From the NCBI GenBank assembly GCA_900542085.1, contig UQMK01000028.1, positions 1 to 27,917 on the forward strand: DNA of 27,917 bases, written 5' to 3'. Source of the stretch: an uncultured Collinsella sp. Its GTDB lineage: Bacteria > Actinomycetota > Coriobacteriia > Coriobacteriales > Coriobacteriaceae. The number at the start of each line of letters is the position of its first letter. Position 1 is the stretch's first letter. The notes below the pieces were generated by a model. That model saw nothing but the letters and a program-made list of their open reading frames with translations. It was not told the origin of the DNA and made no database searches. Made by a program: the position numbers and the translations under genes. Positions 7,707 to 15,253 of the stretch are shown piece by piece.

Positions 7707-8924
7707 ATGAATAGCGATGCCAAGCTGAACATCTTGACCGAGGCCCTGGCTGCTGCCGGGGCCTCGGCATTGGCAATCGATGCGCGTGGGGACGTCGTGA
7801 TTTCGACCATGAATGACGCGGCGCTTGAGCGGGATGTGGCAGCTTTTGTTGCCGAACGTCTCGACCGTATAGGAGACGGCGCGCGTCTGGTTATGGGGCG
7901 TGCGGGTACGCGCCTGAGCCTGACCGTTCGCCCCGCTGACAAAGAGGGCGGGGGCCTTTGGGTCGTCGTGGTCCGCGAGGTGCGCGGCGCCGCGGCGCAT
8001 GCGGGCATCGAGTGGCTCAACGCCGACGAAGTTGAGGCCCGCTACGAATCGAGCACGTACGGCATCGTTGAGGGGGCTGCCTCGGTGGCTGCGCCGGTCG
8101 CCGAGAGCTACGCGCGCGGTGTGCCCCTTATGCTCGAGGGCGAGCTGGGCGCGGGTCAGGTCGAGATTGCCATGCGCCTCTATCTGGACGGTCCTTTTGC
8201 CGATCAACCCTTTGTTGCCGTTGCGCTCGATGAGCTTACCGATCGCGGTTGGCGCCACGTGCTCAAAAGCGCCGAATCGCCGTTGTTCCAAACGGGGCTG
8301 ACACTTTGCATTGCGGGCTGGAATGCGGTTGGCCCCCAGCGCCTTCGCGAGCTCGTTTCCACGATGGCCGACACCGCGTTGGCGACGCGCTGCCATGTGG
8401 TGCTGACGGCGAATGACATGCCGGGCGGCAGCGAAAGTGATCAAGCCGCCTTTGTGACCGAGCGCTTCGCCTGTGCGGTGAGCGTGGCGCCGGCAATCGC
8501 CGAGCAGGGAGCCGCGTCGACGAAGGTTGCGCGCTATTTGGAATATCTCGCTGGTGCATTTGGGACGGCAGCGCCCACGCTGTCTGCCGCGGCGACGAAG
8601 GCGCTCGATGCTTACCGCTGGCCGCGCAACTATCTGCAGCTCCGCGAGGTCTCGGAACGACTGTATATATTGGTGGGGACGGGCACGGTGGATCGCGCTG
8701 TGGCGGAGGAAGTGCTAGCCCAAGAGGACGTGATTAAGACCGCAACCTTTGGCGCCCCGACACTCGAAAGCGACCTGTATATCCTGCGACCGCTGGCCGA
8801 TACCGAGCGAGATATCGCGCATCTGGTTGTAGATCATCTCCACGGCAACCGAACCCGTGCGGCGGAGGTGCTGGGCATAAGCCGAACAACGCTGTGGCGC
8901 TTGCTGAAGGACGATGACCGTTGA
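7707..8924 (+). CDS. Degenerate sigma54-activator-like regulator with Fis-type HTH
   Basis: A 405-residue protein. Its C-terminus (about 365-402, NRTRAAEVLGISRTTLWRLL) is a Fis-type helix-turn-helix as in NtrC/PrpR-class activators. The middle (about 138-325) aligns by eye with their AAA+ domain: EGELGAGQVEIA stands where EGETGTGKELVA is expected, PFVAVALDEL matches the next conserved strand, and YRWPRNYLQLREVSERLYIL matches the YxWPGNVRELxNVIER block. The Walker A lysine is Q151, the Walker B region (LCIAGW) lacks acidic residues, and no GAFTGA loop is present. It therefore should not hydrolyse ATP or remodel sigma54 holoenzyme, and probably acts as a plain DNA-binding regulator. Residues 1-100 are an unrecognised sensor-like region. 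The start ATG follows CAGGGGC; the frame is open 67 codons further upstream. Confidence 0.75.
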   Translation: MNSDAKLNILTEALAAAGASALAIDARGDVVISTMNDAALERDVAAFVAERLDRIGDGARLVMGRAGTRLSLTVRPADKEGGGLWVVVVREVRGAAAHAGIEWLNADEVEARYESSTYGIVEGAASVAAPVAESYARGVPLMLEGELGAGQVEIAMRLYLDGPFADQPFVAVALDELTDRGWRHVLKSAESPLFQTGLTLCIAGWNAVGPQRLRELVSTMADTALATRCHVVLTANDMPGGSESDQAAFVTERFACAVSVAPAIAEQGAASTKVARYLEYLAGAFGTAAPTLSAAATKALDAYRWPRNYLQLREVSERLYILVGTGTVDRAVAEEVLAQEDVIKTATFGAPTLESDLYILRPLADTERDIAHLVVDHLHGNRTRAAEVLGISRTTLWRLLKDDDR

Positions 8925-9008
8925 GCGAGGCGCCCGTGACCGCGCGCGACGCGTGTGCTACAGTCCAAAGCGTTATTGTTTCGATTTGGTTACGGCGTGC
9001 GGGGGCGT

Positions 9009-9584
9009 ATGGCTGAGACTACAAAACCGAGCCGCAGAAGGCGGAGCGCCGCACCGGTCAACCGACGCACGACATCGGTGACGTGGGGCAAACACGCCTC
9101 GGGGTTTGATGGTTCGTTCAAGCGCACTAAATACGGCTATCCTTCGGCAAGCGCCCGCTTGGCCATGCAGGCAGAGTCCTCGTTGTGGGGCCGCAAACGC
9201 GTGGTGGGCTCAAAGCTCAAGCACGACGGCACGCTCGGTTACATCAGCCGCGGGGCGGCTCGTCGCAGCGGACTCAATCCGGCTGGTTGGCATCGTTATG
9301 TTCCGATCGCGGTCGTCGTTGCAGTGATCGTCATCGCACTCGCTGCGCTTGGCTACGCCGGCGGCGGCGCCAACTTGGACGCGATGTTTAAATCGCCCGA
9401 GCTCGCGCATGCAGGCACAGAAATTGTCGAGGGCGCTCAGACCCAGACGGGCGTCGCGCCCCAGCGCGGTATCGTTGCGGCGGCCTCTACCATCGCCGAC
9501 GCTCAAAAGGACGAGGACGAACAGGGCGACGGTGCAGAAACGACCCACACGAACGAAACGACGACAACTCCACCGGCAAGATAA
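9009..9584 (+). CDS. Single-pass membrane protein of unknown function
   Basis: A 191-residue protein I do not recognise. The N-terminal 97 residues are basic (SRRRRS near 8-13, several K/R pairs) and probably cytoplasmic. One transmembrane helix is clear at about 98-118 (VPIAVVVAVIVIALAALGYA). The tail of about 70 residues is acidic and ends in a Thr-rich stretch (ETTTTPPAR), likely outside the cell by the positive-inside rule. GGGGG lies just before the chosen ATG at 9009; an open frame runs 18 codons upstream without a better site. It follows the degenerate regulator by 84 bases and may be co-transcribed. No catalytic motif is visible. Confidence 0.7.
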   Translation: MAETTKPSRRRRSAAPVNRRTTSVTWGKHASGFDGSFKRTKYGYPSASARLAMQAESSLWGRKRVVGSKLKHDGTLGYISRGAARRSGLNPAGWHRYVPIAVVVAVIVIALAALGYAGGGANLDAMFKSPELAHAGTEIVEGAQTQTGVAPQRGIVAAASTIADAQKDEDEQGDGAETTHTNETTTTPPAR

Positions 9585-9595
9585 GTTGCGAGCGG

Positions 9596-9622
9596 GTCCG
9601 CCGTTCGTTAGAACGGCGGGAC
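9596..9622. terminator. Hairpin between convergent genes
   Basis: CCGCCGTTC (9598-9606) pairs with GAACGGCGG (9611-9619) across GTTA. The flanking sequence downstream (TAATTACTTT) is only moderately T-rich. It lies 12 bases after one gene and 4 bases before the stop of the convergent nitroreductase gene. Confidence 0.6.
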
Positions 9623-9625
9623 TAA

Positions 9626-10147
9626 TTACTTTACATACACCACGTTGTCGCGGCGGGGTTTGGGCTCGGGTAGCGTGTCCTCGGCATAGCCCAGAATGCA
9701 GTGACCGACACCGCGCAGGCTGCCGTCGGCGGGCAGGCCCCAGCTGGCCAGCAGCTCCAGGCCCTCGGGCAAGTCAAAGACCTCGTGCGCGCGGTGAATC
9801 CAGCACGAATCGACACCCAGTGCATAGGCGGCGTTGAGCAAGTTGCCCATGGCGAGCGAGCCGTCTTCCAGATACGTGGGCACGCTGCGGTCGACCAGTA
9901 CCACCACAACGGTCTTGGCGCCATAGAAGGGGTCGCTGTTGCTGCCCATGACCTGGGCGTTGAGCTGTGAGAGACGCTCGACGGTCGCGGGGTCGGTGAC
10001 GGCGACAAACGTCACCGGTTGGCGGCCCATGCCGCTCGGTGCATATTGGCCGGCTTCGATAATACGTGCAAGCTTTTCGGCCTCGACGGGACGATCGCTG
10101 TATTTGCGGCAGCTGCGGCGGTGGATGAGCGCTTCTATGGTCTCCAT
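9626..10147 (-). CDS. Nitroreductase-family flavoprotein
   Basis: A 173-residue protein of the FMN-dependent nitroreductase fold, short but complete for the family. The N-terminal block IEALIHRRSCRKYSDRPVE (about 3-21) carries the Arg pair that binds the FMN phosphate; AGQYAPSGMGRQPVTFVAV (about 32-50) is the conserved APSGxxxQP strand; the C-terminal half has SLAMGNLLNAAYALGVDSCWIHRA and the end motif GHCILGYAED. Members reduce nitro compounds, quinones or flavins with NAD(P)H, so the substrate is open. AGGAGAA precedes the ATG at 10147; the longer open frame upstream lacks conserved residues. The gene is alone, convergent with the unknown membrane protein. Confidence 0.9.
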   Translation of the reverse strand: METIEALIHRRSCRKYSDRPVEAEKLARIIEAGQYAPSGMGRQPVTFVAVTDPATVERLSQLNAQVMGSNSDPFYGAKTVVVVLVDRSVPTYLEDGSLAMGNLLNAAYALGVDSCWIHRAHEVFDLPEGLELLASWGLPADGSLRGVGHCILGYAEDTLPEPKPRRDNVVYVK

Positions 10148-10366
10148 GGGTTCTCCTAGCGATGACGTTGCAGATGCTCCGTTCTTACCCGTCGTGCCGT
10201 AGCCGTAATCGCGCAGAGGGCCCCAAACAGCAATAGCCACCAATCGGAAAAGTCGGCTTGCATAAAACTGCGGCAAGAATGTGAGAAGCTAATGAGATGG
10301 TTAAACGTTTTATCCCGTCTACCCTGCGGTTTTTTACCACTTGCCTAAAACATGGGCGCATATCCG

Positions 10367-10406
10367 TTGATAAAGGTTTTACTAAAGAGGTACCAACGTT
10401 TATCAA
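10367..10406. promoter_or_regulatory. Inverted repeat in the leader region of the 96-residue protein gene
   Basis: TTGATAAAGGTT (10367-10378) and AACGTTTATCAA (10395-10406) match at 11 of 12 positions. It ends 36 bases before the start codon and could be an operator or an RNA hairpin. The 295-base gap 10148-10442 shows nothing else firm; AAACGTTTTATCC at 10303-10315 also occurs at 16932-16944 before ilvE. Confidence 0.35.
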
Positions 10407-10442
10407 TGCGCTGTGGTGGCGCTGGGCCAGGAGGTAACTATC

Positions 10443-10733
10443 ATGTTCCAGGCTGGAGATGTCGTCGAGACTGACTTCGAAGGATTTCTGAAGCTGCTGC
10501 GTTCCAAGACGCGCGCTTTCGTGTCGATCAACGATCACGAGTACTACATCACGCACACCGATGGCTATTGGCGTGTTCAGGATTGCGAGACCCTCAACGA
10601 TAAGGGCCACTTTACTGATTGCTCCGAGCTGGTCAACACGGTCTGCGAGGTCGTCGAGCTGCCTTGGATCTGCGGCAAGAGCCTGCACGACAGCTTTGCG
10701 GGCGCAACGGTCTACGAGGCCGTCGCTGCCTAA
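10443..10733 (+). CDS. Small protein of unknown function (96 residues)
   Basis: I do not recognise this protein. It is soluble, acidic, and rich in aromatic and acidic residues (HEYYITHTDGYWRVQDCETL at about 33-52), with four cysteines (C48, C60, C68, C77) and no membrane segment or signal peptide. The start is strongly supported by AGGAGGT 6 bases upstream of the ATG, and a strong terminator follows, so it is a real, separately transcribed gene. The repeated pattern of a short beta-rich N-terminus and helical centre suggests a single small domain; no catalytic motif is evident. Confidence 0.8.
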   Translation: MFQAGDVVETDFEGFLKLLRSKTRAFVSINDHEYYITHTDGYWRVQDCETLNDKGHFTDCSELVNTVCEVVELPWICGKSLHDSFAGATVYEAVAA

Positions 10734-10760
10734 CGGGCAAATACATCGCTATTCTCGCGT

Positions 10761-10796
10761 GACCGCCGGCGCCGCCCCCGCGCCGGCGGTCTTTTT
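10761..10796 (+). terminator. Intrinsic terminator
   Basis: GACCGCCGGCGC (10761-10772) pairs perfectly with 10780-10791 across a 7-base loop and is followed by TTTTT. Confidence 0.95.
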
Positions 10797-10839
10797 CTAT
10801 CGATATGCAATGTAGAGCCGACCATATATGTCGAGCTTA

Positions 10840-10868
10840 TTGACGATAGTCAAAACTCGGACTAATCT
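10840..10868 (+). promoter_or_regulatory. Promoter of the MarR-ABC operon
   Basis: TTGACG (10840-10845) and TAATCT (10863-10868) are separated by 17 bases, a good sigma70-type fit. A small dyad TTGAC-GATA-GTCAA overlaps the -35. Confidence 0.65.
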
Positions 10869-10900
10869 AGAAATACAAATTGGTCAAAATTCGGACAATC
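10849..10900 (+). promoter_or_regulatory. Two direct repeats, candidate MarR operators
   Basis: GTCAAAACTCGGACTAATC (10849-10867) and GTCAAAATTCGGACAATC (10883-10900) are nearly the same word, starting 34 bases apart, about three helical turns. The first overlaps the promoter spacer and -10, the second covers the expected transcription start, the usual layout for autorepression by the following MarR gene. Confidence 0.6.
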
Positions 10901-10914
10901 GAATGGTGGGATAG

Positions 10915-11415
10915 ATGAATAGCGCGGTTACGCTGGTCGATTTCGACCGGATGCTCAATGGACTCGATCATATCTATTCGGAGTTCTCACGCGCCTGCGG
11001 CCTTTCGGACTGCGCCTATTGGATGCTCGTCGACATCAGCACGGCGGGCGGCAGCGTCGCTGTGAGTCGTCTGACAAGCGAATGGTTCTATAGCAAACAG
11101 ACGATCAACTCGGCCATTAAAACCTTGACGGCGCGGGGTTTCGCCACGCTGGGGTTTGCCGAAGGCAGTCGCAAGAACAAGGTTGTAAGCCTGACCGAAG
11201 AGGGCAGGCGATTTGCCGAGCGTTATGCGCTGCCGGCGCAAGGGGCCGAGCAGAGAGCCTTCGATGCCCTCGAGCCATGGGAGCAGCGCGAGATTATGCG
11301 CTTGATCGGCAAATTCTCTCAGGTGCTCGGCGACGAGTGCGAGACATTTAAGCAGCAGGTGGCAGCCGAAAGTCAGATGCAAGATCGACGTGAGGGGGAG
11401 TCGTGCGACTGCTAA
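10915..11415 (+). CDS. MarR-family regulator of the downstream ABC exporter
   Basis: A 166-residue MarR-type protein. The winged helix-turn-helix spans about 30-100, with VSRLTSEWFYSKQTINSAIKTL as the helix-turn-helix and the wing near SRKNKVVSLTEEGR. Helices at both ends form the dimer interface. Family members are repressors released by small phenolic, drug-like or oxidising ligands. GGTGGG is 5 bases before the ATG. Its end overlaps the start of the first ABC gene (TAA at 11413-11415 against GTG at 11403), so the three genes are translationally coupled. The direct repeats in its promoter suggest that it represses itself and the exporter. The inducer is unknown. Confidence 0.92.
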   Translation: MNSAVTLVDFDRMLNGLDHIYSEFSRACGLSDCAYWMLVDISTAGGSVAVSRLTSEWFYSKQTINSAIKTLTARGFATLGFAEGSRKNKVVSLTEEGRRFAERYALPAQGAEQRAFDALEPWEQREIMRLIGKFSQVLGDECETFKQQVAAESQMQDRREGESCDC

Positions 11416-13139
11416 TGAGGTTTTTGAAGCCCTATCGAGGGCTTGTCGCAGTGACGCTGCTGGTGCTGCTGGTGGATAACGTCGGTACGCTGTTGGTTCC
11501 CACGATGCTGGCGAACATGGTCAACACCGGTATTACCACGGGCGATGTCGACTACATTTTACGCAACGGCCTATACATGTTTATTGCGACCAGCATGGCT
11601 AGCGGCGGCACGGTGCTGGGCTGCTATCTTTCGGCGCGCCTGGCCGCCAATGTGGCCTGCGATATTCGCAACGCCGTGTACGACAAATCGCTCGAGCTCG
11701 CGGCCAGCGATTTTGAGCGATTTGGCACGGGATCGATGATCACACGCTCACTCAACGACATCAACGTGATTCAACAGGCTATCCTGCAGACGATTCAGTT
11801 GGTGCTGCCGGTGCCGTTTTTGGCCGTCGCGGGCATCATTTTTGCTTGGTTCATCGATCCCGCCATGGGAACGCTGCTGGGCGTGGTGGTTGCGATCGTG
11901 CTGGTGGCGGCGGTCTTTACGGTGGCTAACGCCGCGCCGATTTTTATGCGCCTTCAGAGCTTTATCGACCGTATGAACGTGGTGCTGCGCGAGAACATTG
12001 TGGGCGTTCGCGTCATCCGCGCTTTCAATAAGGAGCGCCACGAGGAGCAGCGCCTGGACGAGGTGTTTAGCGATTACGCGGACAACGCCATTAAGGTCAA
12101 CCACCTGTTTGTGGGGCTCGACAGCTCCAGCTTCTTTTTGATGAACATCGCCGAGGTGGCGGTGCTGTGGGTGGGCGGCAACCGCGTGGGCGCCCATGCG
12201 ATGCAGATCGCGAGCATCTCGGCGGTGCTGGAGTACGCAATCCTGATCCTGTTCTTTGTGATGATGGCGCAGATGGTGGTGCTGACACTTCCACGTGCCG
12301 CTGCGTGTCTGAACCGCGCGCAGCAAGTGCTCGAAATCGAGCCGAGCATCGTGGACGGCAAGGCAACGCTGGGCGACGGGGCACCTGAGTCCGCAGATGG
12401 TGCCGACGCGGTTGCCGTGTTCGACCATATGTCGTTCCGTTTTGACGATGCCGACGAGGACACCCTGTGCGACCTGAGCTTTGCCTGTCGCCGTGGCCAG
12501 ACCACGGCGATTGTAGGCTCGACGGGTTCGGGCAAGTCGACGGTGGCCAAGCTCTTGTTGCGTTTCCACGATGCTACGAAGGGCGCCATTCGCCTGAACG
12601 GCGTCGATCTGCGCGACCTTTCGCAAGGTGAGATTCGCGGGCATATCGCTTACGTGCCGCAGAAGGCGTGGCTGTTCTCGGGCACCGTTGCAAGCAACCT
12701 GCGCTTTGGCAACGAAGGCGCGACTGATGCCGACATGCTCCATGCGCTCCAGGTTGCCCAGAGCACCTTTGTGCTCGACCAGCTGCAGGGACTCGATACT
12801 CCGGTGGCCCAGGGCGGCACGAACTTCTCGGGCGGTCAGCGCCAGCGCCTGGCGATTGCCCGCGCACTCATGAAGCATGCCGATCTATATATCTTCGATG
12901 ACAGTTTTTCGGCCCTGGACTTTAAGACCGATGCCGCCCTGCGCCATGCGCTGCAGGACGAGACGCGCGATGCCGCGGTACTCATCATCGCGCAGCGTAT
13001 CTCGACCATTCTGCATGCCGATCAGATCGTGGTGCTCAAAGACGGCGAGATCGTGGGCCTAGGCACGCACGACGAGCTCATGGAAACCTGCGAGGTGTAC
13101 CGTGCTATTGCGGAATCGCAGATGAAGGGAGGTGAGTAG
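11403..13139 (+). CDS. ABC exporter half-transporter, degenerate-site subunit (pair 1)
   Basis: A 578-residue half-transporter: six-helix membrane domain at about 1-305, nucleotide-binding domain at about 335-575. Walker A is GSTGSGKST (372-380), the Q-loop is Q420 and the signature FSGGQ is intact (475-479). The Walker B aspartate D499 is followed by D500 where the catalytic glutamate should be, and the switch histidine is Q531 (IIAQRIST). These changes are the known marks of the degenerate half in heterodimeric exporters such as TM287/288 and BmrCD, so it should work only with the next gene's product. A GTG at 11403 behind GAGGGGG is taken as start; ATG 11415 is possible. Likely substrate: drugs, peptides or lipids, not determinable. 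Confidence 0.93.
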   Translation: MRLLMRFLKPYRGLVAVTLLVLLVDNVGTLLVPTMLANMVNTGITTGDVDYILRNGLYMFIATSMASGGTVLGCYLSARLAANVACDIRNAVYDKSLELAASDFERFGTGSMITRSLNDINVIQQAILQTIQLVLPVPFLAVAGIIFAWFIDPAMGTLLGVVVAIVLVAAVFTVANAAPIFMRLQSFIDRMNVVLRENIVGVRVIRAFNKERHEEQRLDEVFSDYADNAIKVNHLFVGLDSSSFFLMNIAEVAVLWVGGNRVGAHAMQIASISAVLEYAILILFFVMMAQMVVLTLPRAAACLNRAQQVLEIEPSIVDGKATLGDGAPESADGADAVAVFDHMSFRFDDADEDTLCDLSFACRRGQTTAIVGSTGSGKSTVAKLLLRFHDATKGAIRLNGVDLRDLSQGEIRGHIAYVPQKAWLFSGTVASNLRFGNEGATDADMLHALQVAQSTFVLDQLQGLDTPVAQGGTNFSGGQRQRLAIARALMKHADLYIFDDSFSALDFKTDAALRHALQDETRDAAVLIIAQRISTILHADQIVVLKDGEIVGLGTHDELMETCEVYRAIAESQMKGGE

Positions 13140-13140
13140 T

Positions 13141-15144
13141 ATGACCGAGGAGCTCAAGAAGCAGGGCATCGCCGGTGACGTCGCGGTTGCAGAGACAGTC
13201 GAAGAGACGGGCACCATGCCCGACCTGGACGAAGCCGCCAAGGCAGCGGCGGAGCGCGAGGCTCGCCGCCAGGCACTCTACGAGGAAAACGAGCGCGCCG
13301 AGGACGAGCGCGCCCGCGCCGAGGCGGAGCGCATGCGCGACGTTGACGACGAGGACGAGGACGAGACACCCCGCGACACCTGGGCGACGGTGTGCCGCCT
13401 GTGGAGCGAGGCTGCCGGCGACCATTGGCGCTTCTATATCGTGTTCGCGAGCATTGTGTTCTATGCCATCTTTAACACCGCTGCGCCGGCATATAGCGCC
13501 CGCGTGATCGATGAGCTGTGGGGCCACATTCAGGTGGCGTTTGCCAACGACACCACCTTCAACATCACCTGGGAGAATTGCGGCAGGACCATCTTCATCT
13601 ACTTTATGATTTGGACGGCCGCTGCCTCGTTCTACGCGCTCCAGAGCTTTTTGATGTCGAGCGTAGCCGAACGCCTCAACTTGCGTCTGCGTAACCGCAT
13701 TGCCCAAAAGCTCAATCGTCTGCCGCTCGCCTATTTTGACGCGCATCGTCCCGGCGAGGTCGTTAGCCGCGCGACCAATGACTTGGACAAGATGTCCGAG
13801 AGCATGCAGCGCGGCTTGCTGCAGCTTCTGGTGTCGATCGGTACCGTGGTGGGCGCCGTGAGCGTGATGTTCGTGTTTAGCGTGCCGCTCACGCTCGTCT
13901 TTTTGTTCTTTACGGCGGTATCGCTGCTGGTGACCAAGGTGGTCTCGCGTCGCACGCATGACGTAACCGGCGAGCGCCAGGAGTGGGTGTCCAAGATTAC
14001 GAGCGCGGTCGAGGAGGGCTATTCGGGCCGCCTGGTGATTCGCGCGTTTAACCGCGAGCGCCAGAGTTCTGCCGAGGTGCACCAGGCTTCGGGCGAGCTG
14101 GCGCGCGTGAGTGCCAAGGCCGACTTTATGATTAACGCCGTCGGCCCCGCGGTGCGCTTTATTGGCCGCCTGGCACAGATCGTGATTGCGATTGTGGGCT
14201 GCAGCATGCTGGTTGCCGGCCACATGACCGTCGGTGTGTTCCAGGCATTCTTCCAGTTTATCTACGAGGCATCCGAGCCCATGACGCAGCTGTCGTTTAC
14301 CTTCAACTCGCTGCAGAGCGCGCTGGCGAGCGCGGAGCGCGTGTTCGACCTGCTCGATGAACCCGAGATGGAGGCGGATCCGCAGCCGGGCGAGGCCGCC
14401 AAGCTGCCGGGTCGCGTTGAGGGCCGCATCGCCTTTGAGCATGTGCGCTTTGGTTATGCGCCCGACAAGCCGCTCATGCGCGATGTGTCGTTTGCCGCCG
14501 AGCCGGGCCAAAAAATCGCCGTGGTGGGAACCACGGGCGCGGGCAAGACCACGCTCATCAACCTGCTCATGCGCTTCTACGAGATTGACGGCGGGCGCAT
14601 TACGCTCGACGGCGTGGACACGAGCCGCATGGATCGTGGCGAGCTGCGCCAGCAGTTTGGCATGGTGTTGCAGGACGCCTGGCTGTTCGACGGAACGATT
14701 GCCGAGAACATCGCCTACGGCTGCCCTGAGGCGACGCGCGAGGAGGTCGTGGCCGCCGCCCGTGCCGCGCAGGTCGATTTCTTTGTACGTACCATGCCGC
14801 AGGGTTATGACACGCGGGTGGCCAACGATGCCGAGAGCATCAGCCAGGGTCAGCGCCAGCTGCTGACCATCGCACGCGTGCTGCTCAACAACCCGGCGAT
14901 TCTCATCCTGGACGAGGCGACGTCGAGCGTGGATACGCGCACCGAGCTTGCCATCGGCCGTGCCATGGACGCGCTTATGCATGGGCGCACGAGCTTTGTG
15001 ATCGCGCATCGCCTGTCGACGATCGTGGATGCCGACCTGATTCTGGTCATGGACCACGGCAACATTATCGAGCAGGGCACGCATAAAGAGCTGCTCGCAG
15101 CCGAGGGCGCTTACGCCGACCTTTATCTGAGCCAGTTCGCATAA
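13141..15144 (+). CDS. ABC exporter half-transporter, catalytic subunit (pair 1)
   Basis: A 667-residue half-transporter and partner of the previous gene; only one base separates them. An N-terminal extension of about 80 residues is very rich in Glu, Asp, Ala and Arg (ALYEENERAEDERARAEAE, then DDEDEDET), likely a charged helix or coiled coil in the cytoplasm. The membrane domain follows at about 85-400. In the ATPase domain Walker A is GTTGAGKTT (463-471), Walker B ends D591-E592 and the switch histidine is H623, all functional, while the signature is ISQGQ (567-571) instead of LSGGQ. This complements the defects of the partner: one competent and one degenerate ATP site. The ATG at 13141 has AGGGAGGTG 7 bases upstream; a GTG at 13132 is a weaker option. 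Confidence 0.93.
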   Translation: MTEELKKQGIAGDVAVAETVEETGTMPDLDEAAKAAAEREARRQALYEENERAEDERARAEAERMRDVDDEDEDETPRDTWATVCRLWSEAAGDHWRFYIVFASIVFYAIFNTAAPAYSARVIDELWGHIQVAFANDTTFNITWENCGRTIFIYFMIWTAAASFYALQSFLMSSVAERLNLRLRNRIAQKLNRLPLAYFDAHRPGEVVSRATNDLDKMSESMQRGLLQLLVSIGTVVGAVSVMFVFSVPLTLVFLFFTAVSLLVTKVVSRRTHDVTGERQEWVSKITSAVEEGYSGRLVIRAFNRERQSSAEVHQASGELARVSAKADFMINAVGPAVRFIGRLAQIVIAIVGCSMLVAGHMTVGVFQAFFQFIYEASEPMTQLSFTFNSLQSALASAERVFDLLDEPEMEADPQPGEAAKLPGRVEGRIAFEHVRFGYAPDKPLMRDVSFAAEPGQKIAVVGTTGAGKTTLINLLMRFYEIDGGRITLDGVDTSRMDRGELRQQFGMVLQDAWLFDGTIAENIAYGCPEATREEVVAAARAAQVDFFVRTMPQGYDTRVANDAESISQGQRQLLTIARVLLNNPAILILDEATSSVDTRTELAIGRAMDALMHGRTSFVIAHRLSTIVDADLILVMDHGNIIEQGTHKELLAAEGAYADLYLSQFA

Positions 15145-15174
15145 TGTGACAAAGGGACAGTCCCACATGTCACA
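15145..15174. repeat. REP-like double palindrome after the ABC operon
   Basis: TGTGAC (15145-15150) pairs with GTCACA (15169-15174), enclosing GGGAC-A-GTCCC (15154-15164). It abuts the stop codon of the ABC gene and is of the TGTGACAAAGGGAC type. Confidence 0.8.
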
Positions 15175-15182
15175 TCACAAAT

Positions 15183-15218
15183 AAGGCGCGCCGGGGGCGA
15201 ATCCTCTGGCGCGCCTTT
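15183..15218. terminator. Intrinsic terminator between ABC operon and cysE
   Basis: AAGGCGCGCC (15183-15192) pairs with GGCGCGCCTT (15208-15217) across 15 bases. The T run is short on the plus side and there are few Ts on the minus side, so efficiency is uncertain; it serves the convergent genes on both sides. Confidence 0.7.
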
Positions 15219-15253
15219 GCGTTGGCGTCAATGTTGTCGGCGGTCGTCCGCCT

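Noticed and set aside
13105..15168. Long minus-strand frame opposite the second ABC gene
   Set aside because: Same reason: the plus strand encodes a complete ABC half-transporter with all motifs; the antisense product is low-complexity His/Arg/Ala-rich.
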